A stretch of DNA of 8,896 nt from Loktanella sp. (GCA_003551805.1 PUNR01000407.1:1-8896); one strand, 5' to 3'; shown: positions 1 to 7,040, counted from the stretch's first letter. Made by a program: numbers and translations. The notes: generated by a model not told the origin, from the letters alone.

Positions 1-902
1 AGATCAGCGAGCGCGGGCTGGGCGAGGTCTTTTTGCAACTGTGCCCAGACGCGCGGGATCATCGGAATATAGCGGGTTTTGCCCATCTCTTTGGCCAACC
101 TTGCGAAAACGCCCAAAATCCGCAAGTTACGCTGTGCGCCAAGGCAGGCCAGTTGCGCCGGAAAATCATCACCCGCGCCCGTTGCCGTGCGGAAGTGGGC
201 AATCATCGCGGTGCAAATATCATCCGGAACATCGCGCCGCGCATCGCGCAGCAAGGATGCCAGATCATAGCCCAGTGGCGCGACGAAAGCGTCCTGAAAA
301 TCCAGCAGTCCGACCCGCGCCAGCCCTGTCAGATCGGGCCGCCAGATCAGATTTTCCGCATGATAATCCCGAAGGGCGAGCGTATCGGGATTCGGTGCAA
401 GCGCCGCCATCGCTTGTGTCACGGCGGCGCTTAGGTCAGGCACGGGGCGCTGGGCGTAATAGGTGCCGGTGATCGCCACCATGTCACCCGCGACGTCCGG
501 GGTCAGGCGGGTCAGGTCGGGGGGGGTGACCTTTGCCAGATGGACCAGCACATCGACACTGGCGCGGTAAACCGGCAGGGCATCGGCTGGATGCTGGTCA
601 ATCCAGCGCGCCACATCCTGCGGGCCGAGGTCGGACAGAAGCAGCAGCCCCTGCGCAATGTCCTGCGCCAGTATTGCGGGTGGATGCAGGCCTGCGCTGG
701 TCAGAAAATTTGCGATCTGCACGAAAGGTGCGGTATTCTCGCCGGTTTCCGGCGGCGCATCCATCAGGATCAGCGACTTTGCGCCTTGTGTCAGCCGCAG
801 ATACCGCCTGCTGGACGCATCGGCCGCAATGACATGCCGCGTCCACGCGCCATGGCCGGTCTGCGCCAGAAATGCAGTGATCATGGCTTCGCGGTCAGAC
901 AT
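1..902 (-). CDS. AmgK-like phosphotransferase (aminoglycoside/sugar kinase fold), 3' end outside window
   Basis: Reading the minus strand from the ATG at 902-900 gives 300 residues with no stop before the window edge, so the C-terminus is missing. The protein kinase-like phosphotransferase (APH) signature is clear: a catalytic loop RDYHAENLIW at residues 178-187 (D179, H181, N184) and a metal-binding LLDFQDA at 199-205 (D201). The family phosphorylates small hydroxyl compounds; next to tsaE in proteobacteria the usual member is the AmgK-type anomeric kinase for N-acetylmuramate/N-acetylglucosamine in cell-wall recycling. That substrate is inferred from context. AmgK proteins are roughly 330-350 residues, so only a short tail should be missing. 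The start overlaps the tsaE stop by 8 bp (ATGTCTGA), implying translational coupling; an alternative in-frame ATG lies six codons downstream. An aminoglycoside-resistance role is unlikely in this chromosomal operon. Confidence 0.85.
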   Translation of the reverse strand, partial: MSDREAMITAFLAQTGHGAWTRHVIAADASSRRYLRLTQGAKSLILMDAPPETGENTAPFVQIANFLTSAGLHPPAILAQDIAQGLLLLSDLGPQDVARWIDQHPADALPVYRASVDVLVHLAKVTPPDLTRLTPDVAGDMVAITGTYYAQRPVPDLSAAVTQAMAALAPNPDTLALRDYHAENLIWRPDLTGLARVGLLDFQDAFVAPLGYDLASLLRDARRDVPDDICTAMIAHFRTATGAGDDFPAQLACLGAQRNLRILGVFARLAKEMGKTRYIPMIPRVWAQLQKDLAQPALAD

Positions 903-1359
903 GCAGACCTGTCAGGCGGTCCTGCCATGCGGGCGGTGCAGCGACGGTCACAAGATGGTCGTCGGCCCGCGCGGCAAAAGTCAGCGTCAACGCGTCGCGC
1001 GGCACATCAGCGCCAAGCCGGTCAGGCCATTCGATCAGGCAAATCGCGGTCTGAAACGCCTCTTCCAGCCCTAATTCCAGCACTTCGTCGGGGTTGGTCA
1101 GACGGTAAAGGTCGCAATGCCAGATGTCGCCATCAGGCGCCTCGTAAGTTTGCACCAAGGTAAAGGTCGGCGATGGCACATCCTCCATCCGGCCAAGACG
1201 GGCGCGGATCACGCCACGGGCAAAGGCGGATTTTCCCGCACCAATCGGGCCTTGCAGCAGGATCGTATCACCGGCGCGCAGCAATTCCGCCATTGCAGTG
1301 GCAAAGGCGTTGGTGGCCGTTTCATCGGCAAGGCTGATCTGGTGGGTGGCGGGTGTCAT
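895..1359 (-). CDS. tsaE: TsaE, tRNA threonylcarbamoyladenosine (t6A) biosynthesis ATPase
   Basis: This is a 154-residue P-loop protein, the usual length for TsaE (YjeE), the cytoplasmic ATPase that works with TsaB-TsaD to put threonylcarbamoyl on A37 of ANN-decoding tRNAs. Visible motifs in order: Walker A GPIGAGKS at residues 37-44, the family block SPTFTLVQTYE at 63-73, HCDLYRL at 81-87 with its acidic residue, an E-rich stretch around 97-101, and IEWPDRLG at 109-116. The ATG at 1359 has no strong Shine-Dalgarno (only a weak AGAG about 8 nt upstream), which fits coupling to the upstream PAS gene 41 bp away. The downstream kinase gene overlaps its stop. The name rests on several independent motifs. 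Confidence 0.95.
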   Translation of the reverse strand: MTPATHQISLADETATNAFATAMAELLRAGDTILLQGPIGAGKSAFARGVIRARLGRMEDVPSPTFTLVQTYEAPDGDIWHCDLYRLTNPDEVLELGLEEAFQTAICLIEWPDRLGADVPRDALTLTFAARADDHLVTVAAPPAWQDRLTGLHV

Positions 1360-1371
1360 GGCGCGACTCTA

Positions 1372-1398
1372 TGGTCTGTGCCATTGCCCGCAAGACCA
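1372..1398 (-). repeat. Short inverted repeat in the PAS gene-tsaE gap
   Basis: TGGTCT (1372-1377) and AGACCA (1393-1398) form 6-bp perfect arms around 15 nt, almost filling the 41-bp gap upstream of tsaE. A few inner bases (GTG/CGC) could extend the stem. There is no U-run, so it is not a typical intrinsic terminator; an mRNA stem between the two cistrons is possible but may be chance. Confidence 0.3.
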
Positions 1399-1400
1399 AA

Positions 1401-2918
1401 TCAGCGTTTCGCTGCACGGATTGCAGGGTCCGCTTGCGTCAGTTTGCGCAAGGCTGGGACGGCGCGTGGCGACACGGCAAACCTGACCATGGTCATGCCC
1501 CCTGCAACGGCGTTGGCGTGGCAGCGCACCAAACGCCCGTCGGCAAGCAGCGCATCATCTGCCCAAGGCTGGCGTGGTCCCAAAAGATGGACATAATGTT
1601 GCAATTCTTCCCAGTCGGGTGCTGTGGCGCACAGGTTTTGCCAGCCCACCAGTTCGGCCTTGAAGCTGCGATGTTCCAGTCCGTGATCGCGGCCCGTGGT
1701 CCACAAGGCCATGTAAGCTTTGTTATACATGACCAGCGTCCCGGCGGTGGAAAACACGGCAACTGCGTCGGGCAAGGCGTCCAGCACCGCTTGCCCTGCT
1801 TCAATGTCAGACCGGAAACGGCGGGTCAGTGACAGATCTGCGGTGATGTCTTCGAACACAAAGGCGAAGGCACCGTCAGGGTGCGGTCGCCCTGTGACGC
1901 GAAAGGCCTGTCCATCTGGCAGGTTCCACACCTCGCTATAGGTGCCGTTCTTGGCTGCGGTTTCGACAGCAGTGAACCGGTCGCGCCATGTTGCATAGTT
2001 CTTTGGTTCCGGTAGGATGCGTGTTTCGCGCAACCTGTCCAGCACGGTATCGATCGTCGGGCGTGTGCTTAAGAATTCAAACCCGAGCCGTGTCATGTCC
2101 AGCAAAGCCGGATTGAATGTCACCAGTTGGCGACGTTTATCGAAAATGGCCAGCCCGATAGACAAGTCGGCAAATGTTTTACCCAGCGCCTGCACGAAAG
2201 TCTGGCGATCGTGATCGGCGCGCACCATGGCATTGGCGTCAGTTGCAAAATGCAATGCTTTATCCTGTTGGCTGATCGTTGATACATCAAACCAGTTTTC
2301 TGCACCCTGCTGCGGCAGCGGCACGGCAATGCGGCGCACCATCGGATCAGCGACATCGCGTATCTGTGGAAAAAGCACCATGTCTGCGATGTCGGATGCA
2401 TCTTGGGGATAAAGCTGCGCCCAGAAATCGCGGTAAGCCTGATTGACCCAGACAACCACACCATCCCGATCCGTATGCCAAATCAAATGCGGTGAAAACT
2501 TTGCAACATCGCGCAGCAGCGCAAGTTCACCATCCCCAGCCGTCGGGTTGGCGCACCTGCCCCCCTGCACCGCAAGACGCATTTGCCCGTTCGGCCAATC
2601 AAGCATCACTGAATTTGTCGGGTCTGTGTGATGTACAAACTGGCGCGAAATCTGGTCAGTGCGCGCCAGATGGTCGACCAGATCGGGAAAATCCTGCCCC
2701 AAAACATGCAGCACGGCGTCGCGGTCGGGCATATGTTCGAACGCGGCAATCATCTGCTGCGCATCCGGTGTCATGTCGATCAGATCGGCGTCGCGAAACA
2801 AGAACACCGGCCCCGATACTGCCATGGCCGGCCCTGCAATCGCCCGTTTGCGTCGCCATACCAGCATCATGCCTGCCACAGCCATCAAAACGGCAATCAT
2901 CAAAAGAATCACAGTCAT
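1401..2918 (-). CDS. Membrane-anchored multi-PAS protein without output domain (possible DivL-like remnant)
   Basis: This 505-residue protein starts with one hydrophobic segment (residues about 3-21) followed by WRRKR, a signal-anchor with the bulk in the cytoplasm. PAS-like blocks follow: a degenerate one at about 35-120, then about 138-230 (FSPHLIWHTDRDGVVVWVNQAYRDF), about 245-360 (LSIGLAIFDKRRQLVTFNPALLDM, ending in FVFEDITADLS), and about 375-480 (ALPDAVAVFSTAGTLVMYNKAYMALW). It ends within about 25 residues of the last PAS block; there is no histidine-kinase dimerisation or ATPase domain, no GGDEF/EAL and no HTH. A sensory or scaffolding role by protein-protein contact is therefore likely. 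From memory, alphaproteobacterial divL (membrane anchor, PAS repeats, atypical kinase) lies directly upstream of tsaE, so this may be a DivL homologue that lost its kinase half; that is inference. An AAGGA lies about 10 nt before the ATG. The 76-bp gap to regB suggests its own promoter. Confidence 0.85.
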   Translation of the reverse strand: MTVILLMIAVLMAVAGMMLVWRRKRAIAGPAMAVSGPVFLFRDADLIDMTPDAQQMIAAFEHMPDRDAVLHVLGQDFPDLVDHLARTDQISRQFVHHTDPTNSVMLDWPNGQMRLAVQGGRCANPTAGDGELALLRDVAKFSPHLIWHTDRDGVVVWVNQAYRDFWAQLYPQDASDIADMVLFPQIRDVADPMVRRIAVPLPQQGAENWFDVSTISQQDKALHFATDANAMVRADHDRQTFVQALGKTFADLSIGLAIFDKRRQLVTFNPALLDMTRLGFEFLSTRPTIDTVLDRLRETRILPEPKNYATWRDRFTAVETAAKNGTYSEVWNLPDGQAFRVTGRPHPDGAFAFVFEDITADLSLTRRFRSDIEAGQAVLDALPDAVAVFSTAGTLVMYNKAYMALWTTGRDHGLEHRSFKAELVGWQNLCATAPDWEELQHYVHLLGPRQPWADDALLADGRLVRCHANAVAGGMTMVRFAVSPRAVPALRKLTQADPAIRAAKR

Positions 2919-2966
2919 TCTGCACGCGTCCTTGCCTGTCCACGCCGCAACACTGCATCAGCAAGG

Positions 2967-2981
2967 TTAAAGACGGGTTAA
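2967..2981. promoter_or_regulatory. Candidate CtrA box (TTAA-N7-TTAA) upstream of the PAS gene
   Basis: TTAA at 2967-2970 and TTAA at 2978-2981 are separated by exactly 7 bp (AGACGGG), matching the alphaproteobacterial CtrA full-site consensus TTAA-N7-TTAA. Both halves are preceded by GG on the plus strand, giving the direct repeat GGTTAA at an 11-bp period. It is centred about 56 bp upstream of the ATG at 2918, in the 76-bp regB-PAS gap, a reasonable place for an activator or repressor. The motif is short enough to occur by chance. Confidence 0.45.
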
Positions 2982-2994
2982 GCGACCGTTACAA

Positions 2995-4398
2995 TCATGG
3001 CCATGGATCAATGGGCAGGTTCTTCCCCAAGGCGCGCATGTCGCCCTTTTCTGCGGAAATGACCTTGTCACGCGGCCACACGACATCGACGATTGCGCCG
3101 CCAGTGGCCTGTCCGGTCCAACTTGCGTGACCGTGACGGCGGCTGTTGGTGAAGCTTAACTGTGCGCCGGACCTTTCCAGCAACGTTTTGGCGATGAACA
3201 GACCAAGCCCCATACCTTCATAACCCGGACGGCTTTTGCCATCTTCGGCAAAGCGGCGGCGACGGACATAAGGGTCACCGATGCGCCCGATCACAGATTG
3301 TGGAAAACCGCTGCCGTCGTCTGAAATACGCACGCTGATCGTGGTCTCGGACCATGTCGTTTCAATCCAGACCTCGCTTTGCGAAAAATCCACGGCGTTC
3401 TGGATCAGGTTGCGCAGGCCGTGGATAATCTCTGGCCGCCGTTTGATAAGGGGGTGGGTCTGGTTTGCGCCCGCCTCCGGCGCGGTTTCGAATGTGACGA
3501 TTTTGCCGCGGCCAAGGTGGGGCTCTGCCGCTTCGCGGACAACAGTTTCCAAGGGGGCCTGCCGCAAATGCAGGTCGTCTTTGCCCGCGCGACCCATCGA
3601 ATGCAGGATATCGCGGCAGCGGTCCGCCTGTGACCGGATCAGGGTGGCGTCTTCGAGCAGTTCGGGGTGGTTTTCCAATTCTTCCATCAACTCGGTGCTG
3701 ACCAGTTTGATCGTCGCCAGTGGCGTACCCAGTTCATGCGCTGCTGCGGCGATAACACCGCCCAAATCAGTCAGCTTTTGTTCGCGCGCCAAGGCTAGCT
3801 GCGTGGCCAGCAAAGCTTCGCCCATGGCATGCATTTCTGTTGTGACCTGACGGGCATAAATCGCCAGAAAGATCACACCGATCACCAAAGCAAGCCAAAA
3901 GCCGAATTGAAACAAAAGCGGCAAGGCCAGTATAAACCCTGTCTCGGTGATCAGCGGTAAATTCCACTGACTGATCAGCGTAATAAGAATAATCGCGGTC
4001 ACACCCAGAAAAACGGTACTTTTCAACTGCAAAACCGTCGCTGCGATTGTGACCGGTGCCAGCACAAGCAAGGCAAACGGGTTGTTCAGCCCGCCGGTCA
4101 GGAACAGCAAAAGCGACAATTGTACCAGATCAAAAAACAGCCAAAGTGTGGCTTCGCGTTCTGACAGGCGCTTGTTTTCCGGGTTGCTGTAACCCGAAAT
4201 CACATTCGCAAGGACCGAACAGGCGATAACGACCCCGACAAGCCCATACTGAAAATCAAGGTCATAGACGTTGGCCGCGACAATGGCCGCAATGGCTTGT
4301 CCAAGTGCTGCGAACCAGCGCAGGGTGACAAGCGTCCGCAACCGCACCCAATTGCTGCGTTCCTGATCGTGAAAACCATCAAGGCTGGAAATGGCCAT
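2995..4398 (-). CDS. regB: RegB/PrrB redox-sensing histidine kinase
   Basis: Global redox sensor kinase of the RegB/PrrB family, which phosphorylates RegA when respiration or quinone redox state changes. The N-terminal half has about six hydrophobic segments. The family quinone-binding loop GGLNNPF is at residues 102-108. The phospho-acceptor is H221 in AAAAHELGTPLAT. The redox-active cysteine position is C261 in DRCRDIL. The ATPase domain has the N box around 330-339 (NLIQNAVDFS), DDGSGF at 360-365 and GMGLGLFIAKTL at 395-406. I chose the ATG at 4398: AAAGGG lies about 11 nt upstream, and the N-terminus then has the length I recall for PrrB. A GTG four codons upstream (4410) is possible; it would give H225 and C265, the numbering I recall for R. 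capsulatus RegB. The gene is divergent from regA. Unlike Rhodobacter, no senC/prrC lies between them. Confidence 0.97.
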   Translation of the reverse strand: MAISSLDGFHDQERSNWVRLRTLVTLRWFAALGQAIAAIVAANVYDLDFQYGLVGVVIACSVLANVISGYSNPENKRLSEREATLWLFFDLVQLSLLLFLTGGLNNPFALLVLAPVTIAATVLQLKSTVFLGVTAIILITLISQWNLPLITETGFILALPLLFQFGFWLALVIGVIFLAIYARQVTTEMHAMGEALLATQLALAREQKLTDLGGVIAAAAHELGTPLATIKLVSTELMEELENHPELLEDATLIRSQADRCRDILHSMGRAGKDDLHLRQAPLETVVREAAEPHLGRGKIVTFETAPEAGANQTHPLIKRRPEIIHGLRNLIQNAVDFSQSEVWIETTWSETTISVRISDDGSGFPQSVIGRIGDPYVRRRRFAEDGKSRPGYEGMGLGLFIAKTLLERSGAQLSFTNSRRHGHASWTGQATGGAIVDVVWPRDKVISAEKGDMRALGKNLPIDPWP

Positions 4399-4428
4399 CT
4401 GTCCGAACACCCTTTGCCATAAGTCTCT

Positions 4429-4457
4429 GTGATAGGCCGTGCGCGTGCTGCAAGCAA
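4429..4457 (-). promoter_or_regulatory. Weak candidate sigma70-type promoter for regB
   Basis: On the minus strand, TTGCTT (plus 4452-4457) and TATCAC (plus 4429-4434) are 17 bp apart and lie about 30 bp upstream of the regB start. Both hexamers match the consensus only moderately, so this is tentative. Confidence 0.25.
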
Positions 4458-4485
4458 TGCGACCATTCAGCGGGTCGTTCGGGCG

Positions 4486-4513
4486 TTGACGGGTGGCTGC
4501 CGCGGCCTAATTC
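4486..4513 (+). promoter_or_regulatory. Candidate promoter for regA
   Basis: TTGACG at 4486-4491 is a good -35, followed after 16 bp by TAATTC at 4508-4513, a weak -10. Transcription would start near 4520, inside the inverted repeat that precedes regA. The surroundings (about 4459-4500) are rich in GCG/CGGG blocks reminiscent of RegA/PrrA sites, but I see no clean consensus match. Confidence 0.35.
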
Positions 4514-4531
4514 AATCCTAACAAGATTGAA
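4511..4531 (+). repeat. Perfect inverted repeat in the regA leader, overlapping its ribosome binding site
   Basis: TTCAATC (4511-4517) and GATTGAA (4525-4531) are perfect 7-bp arms around the 7-nt CTAACAA. The right arm supplies the first two bases of the AAGGTG ribosome binding site (4530-4535) of regA, whose ATG is at 4542. It could be an operator or, if transcription starts upstream of 4511, an AU-rich leader hairpin that partly masks the site. The exact symmetry is direct; the function is inferred. Confidence 0.6.
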
Positions 4532-4541
4532 GGTGAATAGC

Positions 4542-5093
4542 ATGACGACCGAACCATTGGACCTGGGTGATGACAAATCGCTTCTTTTGGTGGATGACGA
4601 CGATGCTTTTTTGAAACGTTTGGCCAAGGCCATGGAAAAGCGCGGGTTCGAGGTGGAAATGGCAGGCTCTGTTGCTGCCGGTAAGGCTATTGCGACGGCC
4701 CGTCCGCCTGCCTATGCCGTCGTCGACCTGCGGCTCGAGGATGGAAACGGGTTGGATGTGGTTGAAACCCTGCGCGCCCGACGCCCCGAAAGCCGGATCG
4801 TGGTATTGACCGGCTATGGTGCCATTGCGACAGCCGTGGCCGCGGTAAAAATCGGGGCCACCGATTATCTGGCTAAACCTGCTGATGCGACGGATGTCAC
4901 AAACGCCTTGCTTGCGGTGACTGACGGGCTGCCGCCACCCCCCGAAAACCCGATGAGCGCCGATCGCGTGCGCTGGGAACATATCCAGCGGGTTTACGAG
5001 CTTTGTGACCGCAACGTGTCTGAGACAGCGCGGCGGTTGTCGATGCACCGGCGTACGTTGCAGCGGATATTGGCAAAGCGCAGTCCGCGCTAG
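4542..5093 (+). CDS. regA: RegA/PrrA redox response regulator
   Basis: DNA-binding response regulator of 183 residues, the family length, that receives phosphate from RegB and controls photosynthesis, carbon and nitrogen fixation and respiratory genes. The receiver domain shows the acidic pocket DDDD at 18-21, the phospho-acceptor D62 (VVDLRLEDGNGLD), T90 (VLTGYG) and K112 (AKPAD). A proline-rich hinge (PPPP, 131-134) leads to the Fis-type helix-turn-helix at about 141-181, including VSETARRLSMHRRTLQRILAK, which is near-invariant in RegA proteins. The ATG at 4542 is chosen because AAGGTG sits 6 nt upstream; the in-frame TTG at 4527 lies in the inverted repeat and lacks a site. It is transcribed away from regB, and a copper chaperone gene follows 55 bp downstream, probably in the same transcript as no terminator is visible between them. 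Confidence 0.97.
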   Translation: MTTEPLDLGDDKSLLLVDDDDAFLKRLAKAMEKRGFEVEMAGSVAAGKAIATARPPAYAVVDLRLEDGNGLDVVETLRARRPESRIVVLTGYGAIATAVAAVKIGATDYLAKPADATDVTNALLAVTDGLPPPPENPMSADRVRWEHIQRVYELCDRNVSETARRLSMHRRTLQRILAKRSPR

Positions 5094-5148
5094 CTGTCCT
5101 TGCCGGGCGTGCCTTGCCGAGATAAAGCACCCCGTAAAGGAGAGCCTG

Positions 5149-5604
5149 ATGAAGAACCTTATCATTGCCGCGCTTTTGCTGCCGACCATGCTGCTGGCGC
5201 ATGATTACACCGTTGGTGGTTTGCAGATCATCCATCCTGCGGCAGGTGCAACGGCGCCGACGGCACAGACCGGCGCGGGATATTTCCAGATCTTGAACAA
5301 CGGCGACGCCGCTGACAGCCTGATCGAAGTGATTGCCGATTTTCCGCGGGTCATGATCCACACCACCGAGATGGACGGCGACATCGCCCGGATGGTGCAT
5401 GTTGATTCAGTCGAGATTCCAGCCGGTGAAACTGTGACCTTCGCGCCGGGCGGATTGCATGTGATGTTCATGGGCCTGAACGGTGATCCGTTCGAGGTGG
5501 GTGAAAAATTCGATGCCGTGCTGGTGTTTGAAAACGCGGGAAACGTACCGGTGGTCTTTTATGTCGAGGATATCACCGACCTGTCCGACCACAGCAATCA
5601 CTAA
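5149..5604 (+). CDS. PCu(A)C-type periplasmic copper(I) chaperone
   Basis: A 151-residue secreted protein. It begins MKNLIIAALLLPTMLLAHD, a short hydrophobic signal sequence with probable cleavage near the A-H pair, and the rest is a single beta-rich domain. The diagnostic Cu(I) motif H-X10-M-X21-H-X-M is exact: H in MIHTTEM, M in ARMVH, then HVM in GGLHVMFMGL. The C-terminus ends in DLSDHSNH, adding possible metal ligands. The family (DUF461/PCuAC) delivers copper to the CuA and CuB centres of cytochrome oxidases, usually alongside Sco proteins. A strong site, AAAGGAG, lies about 6-8 nt before the ATG at 5149; upstream in-frame starts lie inside regA. Placement behind regA parallels senC/prrC of Rhodobacter, suggesting a copper supply linked to the oxidase signal that feeds RegB. 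Its stop overlaps the convergent ppsR stop. Confidence 0.93.
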   Translation: MKNLIIAALLLPTMLLAHDYTVGGLQIIHPAAGATAPTAQTGAGYFQILNNGDAADSLIEVIADFPRVMIHTTEMDGDIARMVHVDSVEIPAGETVTFAPGGLHVMFMGLNGDPFEVGEKFDAVLVFENAGNVPVVFYVEDITDLSDHSNH

Positions 5605-7025
5605 CTGTCGTCAGTGTCGCGGGTCAAAAGATCGAATTTGCGCAGTTTGACGTAAAGCGATTGGCGCGACAGGCCCAGCATTTCTGCTGCGGCAACGCGG
5701 TTGTTCATCGTCAACGAAACGGCTGTTTCGATACACATCTTTTCAACGACATTCGTGGTTTCGGCCACGATATCCTTCAGCGTGGCACTGCCGACAAGTT
5801 CGACAACCGACCGCATGCTTTCGTCATTGCTGGGCAACATCGCGCCACGGCTGGCCTCGGCATGGTTGGAATCGCGCATCACGAAGGCAAAGATAGAATG
5901 ATTGCCAGCATGCAGCTTGGTCACTGAAATCTCGACCGCGCGCGGGCTGCCGTATTGACCGGCAATTTTGGTCCCATACATCCGCATCCGGCCTGCACGG
6001 GTGGCGTTTTCTGTCATGACCTTCAGGTCGACGCTGCCGCGCTGCAAATAATCGGCCAATGACCGGCCACGGACATTGATGTCATGGGCCACGTCAATCA
6101 GGTCAAGAAACGCATCGTTGGCAGACAACACGTCACCATTTTCAGCTGCGAAAACAATGGCTTCTGGACCGCTGACATACAGGTCTTGCATGTTGCGGGC
6201 CAGATTGTCGGCGTTCAGCGTCGATTCATCCGTCGGTATGACACGGCACAGCAGGATACGTTCACCCGCCGCACGGAACAAAGTCGGCGCAATCTGGACC
6301 AGTTTTGTCTTGCCGCGTAGTTCGATTTTCATACCGTCAGCGCGCTCTGATATCGCCAGCGTGGTCAGTGCTTCGATCAGATCACCGCGTTTGCGGCTTT
6401 CAAAGCAGCTGACCAGCGGATTGCCGATCAGATCATCGCGAGACCGGTCCATCAAGGTTGTCGCTGCGGCGTTCGCCTCGGTGATGTCGCCGCTTTCAAC
6501 AGAAACGAAAAGCACCGGTTCGGACATATTGCTGAGCAAGACACGGAATCGGGTGTCGAATTCGCGCTGCACCTCGTAATCGCGTTCTAAGGCAAGTTGT
6601 GCGTTAATCAACTGTTGCTGCATCTCTGCCACTGCGCGCAGATCGCGGCCCAGCATCAGCACAGCGCCATTTGGCGCGATCCGGTGGAAACTGTAACGCA
6701 CCGGGGCATCCCAATCGCTGACTTCGCGCGAATGGTTCAATTCGACCGGTTTGACGTCAGTTTGCCCTGACAGAAACTCTGCAAACCGCTTTTCAAACTT
6801 GGGCAAGCTTTCGACAGCCAGCGAATCGCGGATGTCTTTGCCTTCCCAATGCTCCAGTACCAGAAACGAAGGATGCGCCGGATTGACGATGACAGACAGA
6901 ACCTCGCCTGTTTCTGAAATCACTATAGCCAGATCAGCGACATCACTAATGATATCGCCAAGCACTTCTGGTGCGATCAACGGAATTGCGCCGCTGGTCC
7001 AATATTTCGCCCCGCGCGATGTCAT
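5601..7025 (-). CDS. ppsR: PpsR/CrtJ transcriptional repressor of photosynthesis genes
   Basis: A 474-residue redox-responsive repressor of bch, crt and puc genes; PpsR of Rhodobacter is about 465 residues. Domain order: N-terminal PAS about 14-130 (ending VLMLGRDLRAVAEMQQ), the glutamine-containing helical linker 133-160, PAS1 about 160-265, PAS2 about 275-388, and a Fis-type HTH at the end (NNRVAAAEMLGLSRQSLYVKLRKFDLL, 441-467). The two redox cysteines of the family are present as C260 (ERILLC) and C431 (VEKMCIETA); a third, C207, is in SCFESRKRG. The ATG at 7025 is chosen because AAGGGA lies 7 nt upstream; longer in-frame forms would start inside ppaA. It is 35 bp downstream of ppaA, so the two form an operon. 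The minus-strand TAG (5603-5601) overlaps the TAA of the copper chaperone gene. Confidence 0.97.
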   Translation of the reverse strand: MTSRGAKYWTSGAIPLIAPEVLGDIISDVADLAIVISETGEVLSVIVNPAHPSFLVLEHWEGKDIRDSLAVESLPKFEKRFAEFLSGQTDVKPVELNHSREVSDWDAPVRYSFHRIAPNGAVLMLGRDLRAVAEMQQQLINAQLALERDYEVQREFDTRFRVLLSNMSEPVLFVSVESGDITEANAAATTLMDRSRDDLIGNPLVSCFESRKRGDLIEALTTLAISERADGMKIELRGKTKLVQIAPTLFRAAGERILLCRVIPTDESTLNADNLARNMQDLYVSGPEAIVFAAENGDVLSANDAFLDLIDVAHDINVRGRSLADYLQRGSVDLKVMTENATRAGRMRMYGTKIAGQYGSPRAVEISVTKLHAGNHSIFAFVMRDSNHAEASRGAMLPSNDESMRSVVELVGSATLKDIVAETTNVVEKMCIETAVSLTMNNRVAAAEMLGLSRQSLYVKLRKFDLLTRDTDDS

Positions 7026-7040
7026 GGCGGTGTCCCTTCG

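Noticed and set aside
540..1163. 207-codon plus-strand open frame
   Set aside because: It is antisense to the phosphotransferase and tsaE genes, both of which have clear family motifs; it has low-complexity Arg/Gln/Ala-rich content and no recognisable domain.
2492..3130. 212-codon plus-strand open frame spanning the PAS-regB gap
   Set aside because: Antisense to the PAS gene and the regB 3' end; the composition is that of a shadow frame, and no domain is visible.
4527..4541. Upstream TTG start for regA
   Set aside because: It lies inside the inverted repeat and has no ribosome binding site, whereas the ATG at 4542 has AAGGTG at good spacing.
5098..5119. CCTTGCCG direct repeat between regA and the chaperone gene
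   Set aside because: Two 8-bp copies only, no hairpin plus T-run, no known function; likely chance in GC-rich DNA.
5005..5148. Longer form of the copper chaperone beginning inside regA
   Set aside because: The extra 48 residues are out-of-frame regA sequence and would precede an obvious signal peptide; AAAGGAG supports the ATG at 5149.
4518..5189. 223-codon minus-strand open frame across regA
   Set aside because: Antisense to the whole regA coding region, with no motif and no ribosome binding site; a high-GC shadow frame.
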